Shown here one piece after another: positions 12,181 through 24,289 of a stretch of DNA of 64,000 nt; positions within the stretch are counted from its first letter, which is position 1, and every line of letters begins with the position of its first letter. This stretch comes from Marsupella aquatica (taxonomy: Eukaryota; Marchantiophyta), in the NCBI GenBank assembly GCA_973895155.1, contig OZ316893.1:13516001-13580000 (forward strand), in the 5' to 3' direction. Under the pieces are notes generated by a model that searched no databases, had not been told where the DNA came from, and was given only the letters and a program-made list of their open reading frames with translations. The position numbers and the translations under genes were made by a program.

Positions 12181-12354
12181 TAATTAATGTAAAATAAATA
12201 AATTATTTTGGTATGGAGGGATGTCATAAACGCCATTACTACTTTCAATTCTCTTGGAGCGGGTTTCACTTTAGGGAGCCAAAGCGGTTCATTGTGCTTG
12301 CAAGTAAACTGTAATAAGCTTTTACATTGTCACTAAAGATGTTTGAATTTATAA

Positions 12355-12540
12355 CTTTTTTTTTTGTATCTACAAAAATGTCATGGTTTTCGTATATAGT
12401 TTTCCATGTTACCGTGGTGAACTTGTCATCCATATACTAAACCGTGACATTTTTATGAATACAAACAAAACTGTGGCAATATTGTCAATTTTAACATCTT
12501 TAGTGGCAAAGGACTTAAAATCTGGAACTGTAAAAGAATT
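12355..12540. repeat. dispersed repeat, partner at 63.25-63.38 kb
   Basis: The stretch TGGCAATATTGTCAATTTTA, then ACATCTTTAGTGGCAAAG, matches 63325-63370 (TGGCAGTGTTATCAATTTTT, then AACACCTTTAGTGACAAAG) in the same orientation. Upstream, both copies carry repeated CATGG/CGTGACAT...AATACAAA motifs. No coding capacity is evident, so it is probably a non-autonomous element. Confidence 0.65.
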
Positions 12541-14457
12541 ATTTGCACGAGCAAAATTTTTACTCACATGACCTCTATATTTCTATATCTAACTGCCTAG
12601 CTAACAGCAACCTAGTTGGTAAAATCCATTTTCGGGACTTCTCTCTTGGCTAGCAAACTCGCTAGTCATCTGGAATCTTAAAAAACCACTAGCAATATAA
12701 AAGACATCAAAAATCAAAAGAAATTTCAAACCACTAGTGACTCGCTAATAACACTCTACTCGCTATCAAAACTCCTTTTTGCTTGCATTATACAATACCT
12801 CACCCAAAGCTTGAGCTCGATGAGAAGCGAATGTTTAAACTTCGGCAACAAGTTCAGGTTGTGTTTGGTCTGCAGATCCATATCCATATACAAATTAAGG
12901 GGTCTCAAAGAACATTTTTAGAGCCCTTTTTTTAGTGGCAATTTTTGCTAGATTCCACCTCCCCCTAAATTCTTTGCCATTTTGCAAAACTTCACTAGGC
13001 CTTCTGTCTCATTCCCCAGTTTCTCACCTAGTCACATGCCCCATTAGCCAGAGTCTAATAGTAATTCTTAAATCTAGAGAGATCTATAGTCAGAAAACAA
13101 TTTGGAATTTCACATAAAGAACATGCCTAACATCTTCTCCTTTCACACACCCATTTGCTGCTCTGGCTAATAAGAAAAAACAGGCTGATAAGGAAAACTT
13201 TAAAGGTTACACCAGTCTCAAAACTCAAAATTTAATGTACCTGAGTAAACTTAGTAGTTAAAGGAGCACTACCAGAAACAAGAAGGGACTGCAGAATGAT
13301 GAGTAGAATGACAAAAACTGAACACAAACTTTATGACTGGGTTGGACACTACTAGAAGCACACAGGACAGGATGAGGATTTGCACTTTACACAAACAGAA
13401 TAGGGCTCGTCCTTCTGGAGATGACTTAATTTGATGTCAACTTCAGGTGGTGGTTCCGGGTCCCCTGGCCCGACTAGATTGGCTTTCTGTTGGCCGTTAA
13501 TGGCTCTGGGTGTTGAGCCCTTCTTTGTTTTCCTTGCTCAGTCAGTTGTTGTTCCCCTGCCTGTTATTGAAGGGTCTCTCTCCCCCCCCCCCCCCCCCCT
13601 TTCAGAAAAAAAAGGAAAAAACAAGTTAGTAATCAAGAAAAAACAAGTAGTTAATCTAAGGGACAACACAAGTATGGACCATACCACCAGGTCCATAGCT
13701 TTTTGCCATAAAGATTGATCATTAAATCTCAAAATTTGATGGACCTTAACTACATGCTAATGGTCCTGAGATGTACCAGGACTGCGTATAAAAATGGACC
13801 CATAAAGAAGGGGAAACAACAAGAACATGGGGAAGGCCAAAGAGACAAAAAGCCTAAAAGCCACAAAGTCTGAACAACCAGTTTGTCTTCTTTGTACCTC
13901 TCTTGCTTTTACTCTATTCTACTCTTCTTTTCCCCTTGAAAAATCAATTGAACTCATTCAAAAAACAAGCATACAACAAGGGTGGCCACAAGAGGGGGTC
14001 AGCACCATGGAGGACCAAAGATTGAAGAGTCCAAAAGACCAGAGAGGCCAGAACCAGGAGAGAAGCAGGCCTTAAAGGAAAGGGAGGCAAACAAGAAATT
14101 TAACCACTACAGAATTGCGGCAATGAACAGGTGCGGACGCGCCACCTAACAGTGGGTCCACAATAGACATAAACTATCAGTCTACTTTGTTTGGCACTTT
14201 TTAATAAACTTGGTACTTTTCCCTTCACAAATGGAACAGATACACCATGTTGGGTTGACTTTTGTCAAAAAGCTGGTGGAGATTCAATCCCTAGACCCTT
14301 TTCATGAACTTTCTTGGTTCTTGTTGGACACTTCAGAATGTGTTAAGAAGGATCAGAAAATTCCAGTACACCCTCTTTTATCAACACAGCAGATGGTTTA
14401 CATCCATGATGGAGTACCATTGTCCTTGGGTGGTGTGACAGTCAAGATGAAAAGTTT
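12541..14457. other. intergenic, with 18-nt poly-C tract
   Basis: No supported gene. At 13582-13599 there is an uninterrupted run of 18 C, flanked by TCTCT and TTTCAGAAAAAAAAGG. The 150 bp upstream read like the T/G-rich 3' end of a non-LTR retroelement. The remainder is AT-rich with no recognisable frame. Confidence 0.45.
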
Positions 14458-14790
14458 GTTTGGATGCTCAAATGTTGCATGTTATATGAAAGTAAATATT
14501 TCAGGTAAACTCAAGGGGGTGGTCTTGCCGGGGGCAGGGTATCCTATGTCTTTTTCCATGCTCAGATGTTGCATATTTACGAAAGTGAAAAATTTAGGTA
14601 AACTCAAAGAGCATGATCATGCCTGGGACAGGGTGTACTATGTATTTTTGCATGCTCAGATGTTGCACGTTTATGAAAATAAAAACTTTAGGTAAACTGA
14701 AAGAGCATGATCTTGCCTGGGACAGAGCCTTAATCTACATCTTTTTGTGTGCTCAGATGTTGCATATATATGAAAATTTGGTCTTCTTTT
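14458..14790. repeat. tandem ~95-bp repeat, about 3.4 units
   Basis: The landmark GCTCAGATGTTGC (first copy GCTCAAATGTTGC) occurs at 14465, 14560, 14654 and 14751, a spacing of 94-97 bp. Units share TAGGTAAACTCAAAGAGCAT and TGCCTGGGACAGGG. The array keeps a long plus-strand open frame (14210-14695), but repetition of the same residues marks it as non-genic. Confidence 0.88.
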
Positions 14791-14994
14791 GAATTTTGTC
14801 TTGTTTGAATTTTTTAATTCCACTCTATTCAGCTATTTTTCCTGTTTTTTTTTGATTGGGGGGGGGGTGTCTTATGGATAGTGGGCAGGAGTATTGCTAC
14901 CCCTACACTAAGCACTACAATAATGTGGGATGTAGCTACCTATAGGTGTACCACAATTGTACCATGAATGTTGCAACGTACCATCACACTAAAT

Positions 14995-15110
14995 CAAACA
15001 TCAAAATGTTGTATTATAGGGTATGCATTCATTGATTTAAAAATAATAATAATTATGTATCATGGTATGAAGTGATGTCGTACACAGTATATATCATATT
15101 TTGATGTGCA
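14995..15110. repeat. dispersed copy related to 11.7-12.2 kb array
   Basis: Contains AACATCAAAATGTTGTATTA, a CATTCATTGATTTAAA block, TATGAAGTGATGTCGTAC and the inverse motif CATATTTTGATGTG. These are the landmarks seen at the end of the 11707-12180 array, so a shared mobile origin is likely. Confidence 0.6.
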
Positions 15111-15474
15111 GTTATCGGGAGATGCAATCCTGTGGGTGCATGTACCACAATTGCAACCGGTGGGTGCACACTTATGGTCATACTCTGGCTGCAGGTCCTG
15201 CAAGGTACCTTGACTTACTGGCCTATTGCAATTGTCAGGGGTTGTTTGTATGACTATTTGGTAAGTGTGCTATATGCCTGCAATGGAACTAAGTATGTGC
15301 TATGGCCTGCAAGGGAACTCAGTATGTGCTATACTCCGTAACTTGGGCTGCTAAACTCAACGTTCAAGATGCAAACCTTTGAGCTTGGACCTTTGGCTAT
15401 CACAAATAAAGGTTATACTATTATGAAGTACTAAGCAAGTCAGTTGTTGTTATTGAGCTAAAGTTAACCACAAG

Positions 15475-16795
15475 TTTACCCAGCCATTAGTCCATCCTGT
15501 TGGATTGAGGAATGGAACACAAATGGGTTGGGTTGTTGTTTGGGATATTCAACTGCACTTTCTTCTCTCTGTCTGGAGGTGGTACTTTTTGTCAAGAGTC
15601 GGACAATCACGAGCACCTTTACTTGCAAGTGGAACCCTCCAATAGCATCTGAGATTTCCAGTGAAACCAGATGAAAGCACTTTCTACTTTCAGTCTGAAG
15701 GTGGTACGTTTTGTCAAGAGTTCGACAATATTGAACACCTCTACTTGCAAGAAAAGCATCTAAGATTTTCCAGTCAAACCAGATGAAAGCACAGACTTTC
15801 TTCTTTAGTGGAACCCTCCAATAGAATCTAAGATTTCCAGTGAAACCAGATGAAAGCACTTTCTTCTTTCGGTCTGGAGGTGGTACATTTTGTCAAGGGT
15901 AACAAGATTGAACACCTCTATTTGCAAGAAAACTATTTTCAACTAGTATCTTCAACTTCCAGTCAAACCAGATGAAAGCACTTTCTCCTTTAAGTCTGGA
16001 GATGGTACATTTTGTTGAGGACAATAGTGAACACCCTCCACTTCCAAGAAACCATTCCTCGAATAGCATCTAAGATTTTCCAGTCAAACTACATTGTTCA
16101 CCGTAATTAGTGTGACTAACACTAATTCGAGAACGCCCAATTTCAGGGTCTACTCACGAATTAGTGTTACTCACATAAATATTGTGCTACATTGTTCACC
16201 GTAATTAGTGTGACTAACACTAATTCGAGAACGCCCAATTTCAGGGTCTACTCACGAATTAGTGTTACTCACATAAATATTGTGCTAACACTATTTCCAC
16301 GCACATGAATTAGTGTTACTATGGTCAAAACAGTGAAAAAATAGAGGGGAAAATTATTTTTAAAATACATAACACTTAGTGTTAATTTGAATTCAATATC
16401 AATTTTATAAGCAATTTAAATTAAAGTGAAAAAAAATTATTTTAAAAACCAATAAAAATTAGTGTTACTTGGACTCAAAATCATTTTTATTAAAATTATT
16501 GCTGGTAACATTAATTTTGTAGTAACACTAATTAAAGTGATGTACATGAACACACTTTCTCCTTCCGGTCTGGAGGTGGTATGTTTTGTCAAGGACAATA
16601 ATGAACACCCTTTACTTCAAAGAAAACAATCCTCAAATACCATCAAAGATTTCCCACCAAACCAGACGAAATTGTAGACAGGGCAAAACCAGATCCAATC
16701 ATAGACACTAGTGTATGAATTTTAAGATTTCCCACCGAAACCAGATGAAATTATAGACAGGGCAAAACCAGATGCAATCATAGACACCAGTGTAT
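15475..16795. repeat. minisatellite of ~125-bp units, split by an insertion
   Basis: About five diverged units at 15540-16089, plus more at 16551-16795. Each carries AAGCACTTTCTTCTTTCGGT, CTGGAGGTGGTACATTTTGT, CAAGG.CAATA.TGAACACC, CTTGCAAGAAA and AGATTTTCCAGTCAAACCAG. The last part (16648-16795) changes to a ~78-bp unit containing ATAGACAGGGCAAAACCAGA, present twice. The array is interrupted between 16090 and 16547 by the palindromic insertion listed next. Confidence 0.92.
16095..16542. mobile_element. small palindromic (MITE-like) insertion
   Basis: A 448-bp AT-rich, non-coding block interrupts a minisatellite unit. Joining the flanks restores the unit sequence (CAAACTACATGAACAC compared with CAAACCAGATGAAAGC elsewhere), and TACAT is duplicated at 16090-16094 and 16543-16547. 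Its ends are imperfect inverted repeats sharing TCAC..TAATTAGTGT.AC. Internally it carries many AATTAGTGTTAC/GTAACACTAATT motifs able to fold. A perfect 98-bp tandem duplication (16090-16187 and 16188-16285) includes the left TACAT, so it arose after insertion. I cannot assign a transposase family. Confidence 0.75.
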
Positions 16796-17057
16796 GAATT
16801 TTGAAAGGACTGCATTAAGAATTGGTTCAAACTACAATGGTGTGGGTAACACTAATTGCTGCAATGGATATAGATGATTACACCCTATCGTCCAGCTCAA
16901 ACACTCTGTAGACGCGGCACTACTCCTAAATGGCCATTATTCACTTAGGGATGGCAACATATTCCCTTTCAGTCTGATCGAGACAAACTTTCGTTACTGG
17001 TTTCATAAGAACCAGGGCGACGAGATGGCAGTTCGTGCCATGATTTTCCTCCACAGG

Positions 17058-17370
17058 CGATGACAGCTTAGAGAAAGAATTTCAGTTGCGTTGGCAGAGA
17101 CGATACGTGGCCGACGTGGCTCGAAGTCTAAGAATCTGGTCAAAGATAGTGAAGGAAGTAAAAAAGTTGGCACTAAAAGCAGCCCTCTTTTATACTACTG
17201 CAGAGCAGAATGGTGCGTCTTCGTCAAAGAACTTCCTGAAGGAGAACTTCCATTTTATTTGCAATTGTGGAACTCCTTCCCCAGAAATTGAGTTGAAAGC
17301 TGTGCTGAAGTCTACAAATTACAATCTAGATGGACTAGTACAGATCCAAATTGTGTTATCGGAAAGTTAA
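17058..17370 (+). other. unrecognised open frame(s), possible exon
   Basis: After a CCACAG acceptor-like sequence at about 17050, the frame starting GATGACAGCTTAGAG stays open for 104 codons to TAA at 17368-17370. A second frame (17091-17291) is also open and reads plausibly (WCVFVKELPEGELPFYLQLW). Neither begins with a usable ATG and I recognise no family. It could be a terminal exon of an unknown plus-strand gene, an exon remnant or chance. Confidence 0.2.
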
Positions 17371-18041
17371 CTCACCGTACCGTGTTCAGTTTCACAAGCT
17401 TCTCTATTCATACAAAAACTGTACATGTAAGCAGGTCCACATCTGAAAAGCAAAGCTAGCATTTCCAAAGAAAAGAACTCCGAAAAAAGAATAAACAGGA
17501 AAGGCCCGCGAAGATCTTGCAGCTCAATAAACAGCCAGTAGATTTCTCCGACCTATCGTGCGAAAAAAGAACGTGATAATCATTCATGAAATCCATTTCA
17601 ACAACTTGACTTGCAGAGCCTTCTGCAACAAAACATATCAAGATGCATTGACACGAGCTTCTCGTGACAAAATGGTACCCCCAAGTGCGGCATGATACCC
17701 AACCTTTGGCTACTGAAAACTACCCTACGTTCCTTCTGGAGAACTAAAGATGTATGGACACGTTTTCAAAAGGTTCAATGTCAGAATTTTACATGTTGTA
17801 CGCAGCGTACATGACACCACAAACCCTCTACTTGCTTGACTTTGCTCATCGGTTATGGTTATTAGCGCTACTTACAGGACGGAGTCCATCTGCTTGCCCA
17901 CACCACTGGCGATAGAGATAGACATTTCAAGAAAGTCAGGTGCTTCTACAATATGTTCCGACAGAGCTGACCTCTCAAGTTCTGGATACTTCATAAAAAC
18001 TTTTTACTTTTCACCCATCAAACTTTTTACTTTTCACCATC

Positions 18042-20159
18042 TTACACTACTCCTGATGGTAGACGCACCATCATCTGTCCCTCCAGTGCACTCTTGACGT
18101 AGTAGTAACAAAAATCTGCAAGAATAAATGTTTGCACCAATTCGGAGAGAAGCACCATCGGCGGCCAAAATCCAGAGTAACCCAACATACCAAACAGGAG
18201 AGATCCCCTGTCGATCACCTGGAGTATCCAATGGGCACAGCTTAGAAACCGGGCTATTCCCAAAGCAAACACGTAGTGCGCTGTGAAAGGCTCCACCAAT
18301 TTAGTGTTCTGCATCAAACAACAGGCATTCTAGGTCAGCGACAACCCCAACATCTGAAGAACTAGCTTCATTGAGTAACTTCTGACGATTTGGAATTCCC
18401 AAGCAGCCATAGGCCCAATACTGTATCACTTGTGTTCATTCTAAGGATAGAATTCCCAGATGACTACTCTGACTTTTCCATTGCTAAAAGTCTCCATGAA
18501 TACGGTTCGTAATCAGAAGACTGAGCTTGACTCGACTGGTTGCAATCTTACAAACCTCAATAAGATAAACAGACTGCCATCATTAAATACTACTAACTTA
18601 TGCTTGACGTTATAGTTTCGAGACAACACTTTTGCAGGCATGTGCACGTCCCCTGATGTCACCCATAATTGCTTATCAACTTGAGGCGGGCACGGTCAAA
18701 GCCTGATATGCAGAGGTTCAGAGTGTGCGTACCTGCATCACTCTGAGCTGAGGTAGCACAGAAACAGACTCCAGGTAAACACAGAAGGCCCAGAGGACAC
18801 GGTTGAGCACATGGTGGGAAGTCTTTGGATGCACAAGAAGAGCCAAAACCGCACATGGCAAAAGGACGTAGTGAATGGGCAGGTTGTCCTTAGATAGATC
18901 ACTAGCCGCCTTTAGCTTAAACCTGATGGTGTAAATTACCCACAGAGTAACACATAATGTAACTGTATCCAGTATGGTGTGCGTATTGAATTCCATCATC
19001 AAGCTACACCAGAGTCGCACGGCCAGGAACACTGCTGTCAACTCCTGTGTCTTCAAAGACAGGCCTGCATGAATCAAATGTAAAATTAACGAGATGCAGT
19101 GACAAGACTTGTGGTCACTAAATCACCTTGCACTAATCTAGAAAAACAACACTCGATTCATCTATGGCTATTTTAATTAAACGGCTAATTTCCATGCCGC
19201 CAACAAGTCCCGCGCTGAACAGTTTATGCACGAGATCGCTGACGGCAACAGGAGCCTGCGTCAATCCCTCTACGACTATACGCCAAACGCAACCTTAGTT
19301 GCGACATTCCAATCCTTTCAAAAAATTGGCATACGCTTTGCATAACCAACTCAAGTTTGTCTGGCAATCAGTGGCTTAGCGACTTCACATTGACCGACTG
19401 ATGTTTGTTATTCAGAAAGGAAGGAATCCAAGCTGCGTCAACTCTACCAGAAACCAAAGTGGCGTTATCATTTAACATGGTTGGACAACTAAGAGGTCAC
19501 CTCAAATTTCCCAACTCACCAAGCAAAACGCTTTAGCCTCTATAGTTCAAACCAGACACGATAGAAACCTAAAACTAGCCGCATCACACTGGCCACAGTC
19601 ACATTTCTCATAATACCTCTATCCATCACCGCCTCTTGACTCATGGCAAGCTAATTCTTGAGTTATCGTGAGGATTTTGGTGCAGTCCAATTTACAGTCT
19701 GGCTCAAAAGGGTTACACGTGAATTACACGTGCCTCTTTTTCTGATTCTAGCTGAGGGACAAAATTCCACAAATCTCAATCTGCTCTCTTCACTAGATTG
19801 ATGACGGACAATTGCACCAACCACACTGTTTGGACAACGATGTCAGAGGCAGGGATGAGACCCAGCCTCGAGCCCTAACTATGAGAATTTCTCTTGATAG
19901 TGGTTAATCGAGATTAAGTACCTGCACAATTCTTCTCCTTCGTGAGCTTGTAGACAAGAACCAAAATGCCGGCCGCGTGTACAATTTCAGAAGCCACGAA
20001 CAAGTTGTCGTGGTCACGCACTGCAACCCTAAGAAAGAAAAGCGTTACAACCGCAGCAATGACTCCCAGTAACGTCTTTCGCTGAACGGGCTGCCGCTTT
20101 ACCCACAACACAACCCCTTGCAAAGGGTTCTTGCCAAAGGATCTGCGTGCTGGACCCAT
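18042..20159 (-). CDS. ERD2-like ER lumen protein-retaining receptor family protein
   Basis: Three coding exons, complement of 19922-20159, 18733-19064 and 18042-18308, give 278 aa; plant ERD2-like proteins are close to 275 aa. Junctions are GCAG|GTACTT...TGCAG|GCCTG and ATGCAG|GTACGC...ATGCAG|AACAC, and all phases agree. The start is the only ATG in the upstream open frame (20159). Family hallmarks in order: basic N-terminus MGPARRSFGK; VRDHDNLFVASEIVHA; CAGLSLKTQELTAVFLAVRL; LPHRD-type loop replaced by NLPIHYVLLPCAVLALL; WAFCVYLESVSVLPQLRVMQ; EPFTAHYVFALGIARF; FILADFCYYYVKS; and the conserved end RLPSGVV. About seven hydrophobic segments are visible. Classical ERD2 returns HDEL/KDEL proteins from Golgi to ER. 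The longer ERD2-like branch is related, but its cargo recognition is not established, so a receptor role is inference. Confidence 0.93.
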
Positions 20160-22222
20160 GATGGTCAGCCGATGAAATCCGACAATGACTCTTGCGATTA
20201 ACCAATGAAGTTGCTGGCAGGCCTGATCTTCGAATTGTACTAGCAGGGGCTTTTCAAATTTGAATCTGTTAGGATAAGTGAGAAGAAGCTCCTGAAAATG
20301 TAGCTCGAGCCTGCAAATTGAAACAAGCAAGCGGCGGGTTAGCGGAAAATTCTTGCCAGACAAGATCAACGTACGATCAAACAACGCAGCCAATATAAAT
20401 TAGAGGCTAATAAACCCTTCTACACTGTCAATGCCTTCATAACTTGGTAGATGGCTTTGTCCCAAAGCTCTATTGACGGCTATGACGAGCTCGAACATAC
20501 GCTCATCATAAAGCTCGTGGCACAGAACAACACCGGGGCAAATTCTGCTGCACACCTTATCTGCTATTGGAAATAATTTTTTGGATCCGAAAGGTATAGC
20601 TCTATTGTCAAGAGCTCGGAGGATTTCCTTAGGAGGAAAGAGGACCTCCACCCTAGTCAAGTAGTCTTTAACCCAGAGGAATCTCGGAATGTTATCCGAA
20701 CCAGCACCCAAACTCAGACAAAGAAAAACCATAGGGCACATTCCTCAACTTACAATTTCTGCCCAGAAACTACAAGCTCAAGACATTTCGAAGCCCTTCA
20801 TGGACGGATCCATTACATCGCATGCGATGGACACTGAATCCAGATCGTCGAGTCTCAGAAGGACAACTAAAAAACGTACACGAATGCCAAACTTCCTACT
20901 TGGAAAATTCAAGTTCCTGCACGTTTAGCTTTGAGAACTTTCAACCCCACCTCAATCAGTGCTGGAGTAAACGTTCTGCGGAAAGGGAGCTGAAACACCA
21001 GAACTTTCCACTGTGGCAAAGACTTACGCTCATCTTGCACTCCGTAACTGTTCTGGTAGAGGAGGATAATGACTCGAGCTAGAATTGACTCAACCCTGGA
21101 AACCAATCCTGCTCTGTAGAAAGAAAAGTGGAGAGAAAGAAATACCCCGGATGCTCCAAGTTGAAAGGAAAGGAACGCTATGGCCGGACCAGTACCAACG
21201 ACCTTGGGGTACAATATCGGGCACATTTGCGGACTAACTTACCGCAGATTAACTTCCTGACAGCCATTTTGACTTCATTTCCGGATAGAAACATGGCTAA
21301 CGAGGGACCTCCCAAGTCGGTTCGGAAGGAGTTGCAAAACCTTCCATCCCCTCGAATCCTCCCACACTACTAATCCGAGCGGCTTGACCAATTGACCACG
21401 CTCTCTCCCTCTTTACCATGCGGGTCTGTTACAGCGCCTGGTGTCAAGCTGCTGATTGAGAGGGCAACAGCACTTCCCAGTGCTGTGATCCTTCCGCCGA
21501 CAAAATTCTAGTAGACGGTCCAACTAACTTCAACACATCCACCGGTCTGCCGAATAAGTGGGAGAAGGGGACAGCCCACCGTCCCACGTGCCTTCGCAAG
21601 GCAGTACACAAAACAGGACAGGCAACCCTCACAAAGGCGGACGGCAAGGACACACACATCCGCAGGAGTTCAACAACCCGCGTAGCCAAAAATAGGTCGA
21701 ACTCTCCAAGAGTAAGTCGAAACAGAAGAAGAAGGGAAAATCAGATCCAGACCTCCCTGCAATTGAATAGAATTGGGAGCCATGCAATGCTCAGACGGGA
21801 AAGAAAGGCAACGAACCCTAGTCGAATCAGTCGGTAGTAGTAGCGGTAGGAGGCTTCAAACCAACCGAAGGGACGCACTCATCACTCGGCCAAAGACAAC
21901 ACAGAAAAAGCTTCGTCCGACGATGACTCCTTGCTCTTCTGTCAAAATCCGAGAGCGCCGAACGATCGTGCCGGGCAACGAACAAAAATTCAATCAGCGT
22001 CGATGCATTCCTTCCTTCCCGGTCCACTCGGTCGCAAATACTTCCCTAAACTCAGATTGACGACAGACTCGTTTGGCAATCTTTCAAATCCAGAGAGAGC
22101 CGAAGGTTTCTGCATTCGGGAAGGTGGCGCACTCGCACTACTGTAACGTCGTGCTCAGTGCAGCAAATTGGGTGTTTCCAACGGCAATCATGAAGCTTCG
22201 ATTTCTTGCAGCGCCGACGCCA
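20160..22222 (-). other. upstream region of ERD2-like gene, minor open frames
   Basis: Minus-strand frames at 20400-20741 and 20909-21226 are open for 100-113 codons but match nothing I know; in the first, residues such as KDYLTRVEVLFPPKEILRAL read plausibly. The region is probably 5' UTR with introns, or promoter, for the ERD2-like gene. A minus-strand TATA-like TTTAAATA at about 22492-22499, next to a GC-rich stretch, is a candidate start zone, which would make the leader more than 2 kb before splicing. Confidence 0.35.
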
Positions 22223-22247
22223 TGCTCTGCTCTGCTCTGCTCTGCTC
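22223..22247. repeat. pentanucleotide microsatellite (CTCTG)n
   Basis: Four to five uninterrupted CTCTG units followed by a degenerate CTCGGCAGTGCTCTG, inside the presumed 5' region of the ERD2-like gene. Confidence 0.85.
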
Positions 22248-22592
22248 GGCAGTGCTCTGCCAACTTCACTGCGAAGCACCGACTAATGTGAAGGCCGAGA
22301 ACTCGAGAAAGCAAGAGGAACGCTTCTCTCGTCTTGAGGCGACGGTCTCCGACGGATTGAGTGGTTACTGTGGTCAGAGGAGCGACTGTAGTAGCTAATA
22401 CCGACTACTCACTACTCCAGCGACGCCGACGCTGACGGTGGACTGTAGTCGACGGACCGACGCACCGGGCCGGGCTGACGGAGAAAGTTTATTATTTAAA
22501 CCACAAGTGCCCCCCATATATCGGCGGAAGTGTCCAAGAGTAATTCTTTTTTCACATTCTACTCAGTGCAAGGTGCAAGTCTACTCCACCAT

Positions 22593-22692
22593 TTTGGGAA
22601 AACATTACTGTTAATAGTGAAATTTGGATCCTGTGGTTTAGGGTAGCTTTGGGAAAACAGTATTGTTAATAGTGGAATTTGGATCCTATGGT
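22593..22692. repeat. direct repeat, two copies 55 bp apart
   Basis: TTTGGGAAAACATTACTGTT then AATAGTGAAATTTGGATCCT (first copy 22593-22640) recurs at 22648-22692 with two or three changes. No coding content. Confidence 0.85.
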
Positions 22693-24289
22693 AACCCCTA
22701 GCTCTTGGGGCAGTTGTGGTTTAATTGATACATTATGGCTAAACTTGTTACTTCGGTATGTGCTGAGTGTTTAATTTGAGAAACTTTTGAGAAATTAAGA
22801 AGAAAGTTGCATAGGATTTCTCAAACCTCAAAATTTGATGGACATTATAAACTTAGGAAATATCAAGTTTACAATCTATAATGGTTTGCCATAATGTTTT
22901 GCCACAAAGATGGTCATATGCAGTGACCATAAGTCACTGTAATGGGTTTCTTATCTGGCTGCATTTTCTTGTTTGTGACAAATAACGTTGATCTGGCTGC
23001 ATGTGCTGCATGCCAGGAAGCACATGCAAGGAATTTTGGAAGGAGCTTTACATGGGGGTCCACAATTAAAGCCCTACTGAGCACCAAGCTGAAAATCTGG
23101 ATAGAGATTGGGAGTAAACCACTCCTGCTCTTGTGAGGAGGAAGTTACAATAAACTGTATGAGTTATTTATGGCACTCTGATTCCTTGCAATGAGACATA
23201 CTAATTATACTTTCCAACTATAGTATTTGAGTATCTACACCATCTGATTTCCTTTCAAGGGGACAATATGATAAATAAATTAGTTTAGGGGGATTGCTTT
23301 GTAATTTTGGGGGTGACATAGTAAACAATGGTTTTCTCGGAGATTTTATTTCCACAAAAATAACACATCACGTGCAACAAAAATAAGACCATTTTATTTG
23401 TTCAAATGGAAGACTTAAGAATTTTCTCAAAAAAACAATAAGGTCTATTAAATTCATTTTTGAGATTTATTAGAACATTAGGGTCCTTCTAACCAAATTT
23501 TTGAATATTGAATATTCCAAGTTTACAGGGGTTAAAAATTAATTTTCTTACATTTTTGGGGGTCTGAAACCTAAAAACGTCGCAGTTGATGAGGAGACCT
23601 TCATATAGTGAGAACCCCAAGATGGCTTTAAACAATCTTGCTTTCCAAAATATAGCATGGAGCTTGTTAGATAGTAACTAGACCAAAAGATAATTAGTTT
23701 GACCAACTAGCCTCAATGCCCCAACTTTGCTAAGTCAATCAATACTAGTACCATCTGCTCATTTCCAGTTCCATCCCCAATTGTAGTTGCGCCTCCAAGT
23801 CAGAGTCTAGAAGCGTCGCTCTAGACTGTAGGCTCTTATTCTAGCTTTTGATCACATTAACTTCTATAATAAACAGTTGCGCCTTTTTATAGGGTGGTCG
23901 TCATTTAAATTTGAAGGGCACAAAAATTAAAGAAGCTGACCAAGAGAAGGAATAAACTAAAAATTATATTATATTTGGTGTGAAGTAAAGAGTGACACGT
24001 TTTCCAAACAATAAATAGAGCAGAATGCTAGGAATGACAATGCACAATAATGAGTACTTTATGGACCATCTATGTATAATACTTTATGTACCATTTAAGT
24101 ATAATTCTATACCCATGATAATCTATGTCATAAGATTGATTACAAATATTACATACTGTAATAAAAAATATCAAAACCAAAAAATAGTACAAAAGCGGTA
24201 AAAGAGGGGGGGGGGGGTGCGGAATAAAAAAATGAAAAATACAAAAACAAAAATAATTTTTAGCTGATAATACTTTATGGTTGTTGTCA
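22693..24289. other. intergenic, AT-rich, nothing recognised
   Basis: No frame resembles a known protein. It includes a run of 12 G at 24206-24217 followed by an A-rich stretch, similar to other poly-G sites in the window. The rest is simple AT-rich plant intergenic sequence. Confidence 0.5.

Noticed and set aside
14210-14695. 161-codon plus-strand open frame
   Set aside because: Its second half is three copies of a 95-bp tandem repeat, and the first half has no recognisable domain.
15476-15859. 127-codon minus-strand open frame
   Set aside because: It lies wholly in the 125-bp minisatellite and encodes the repeated unit.
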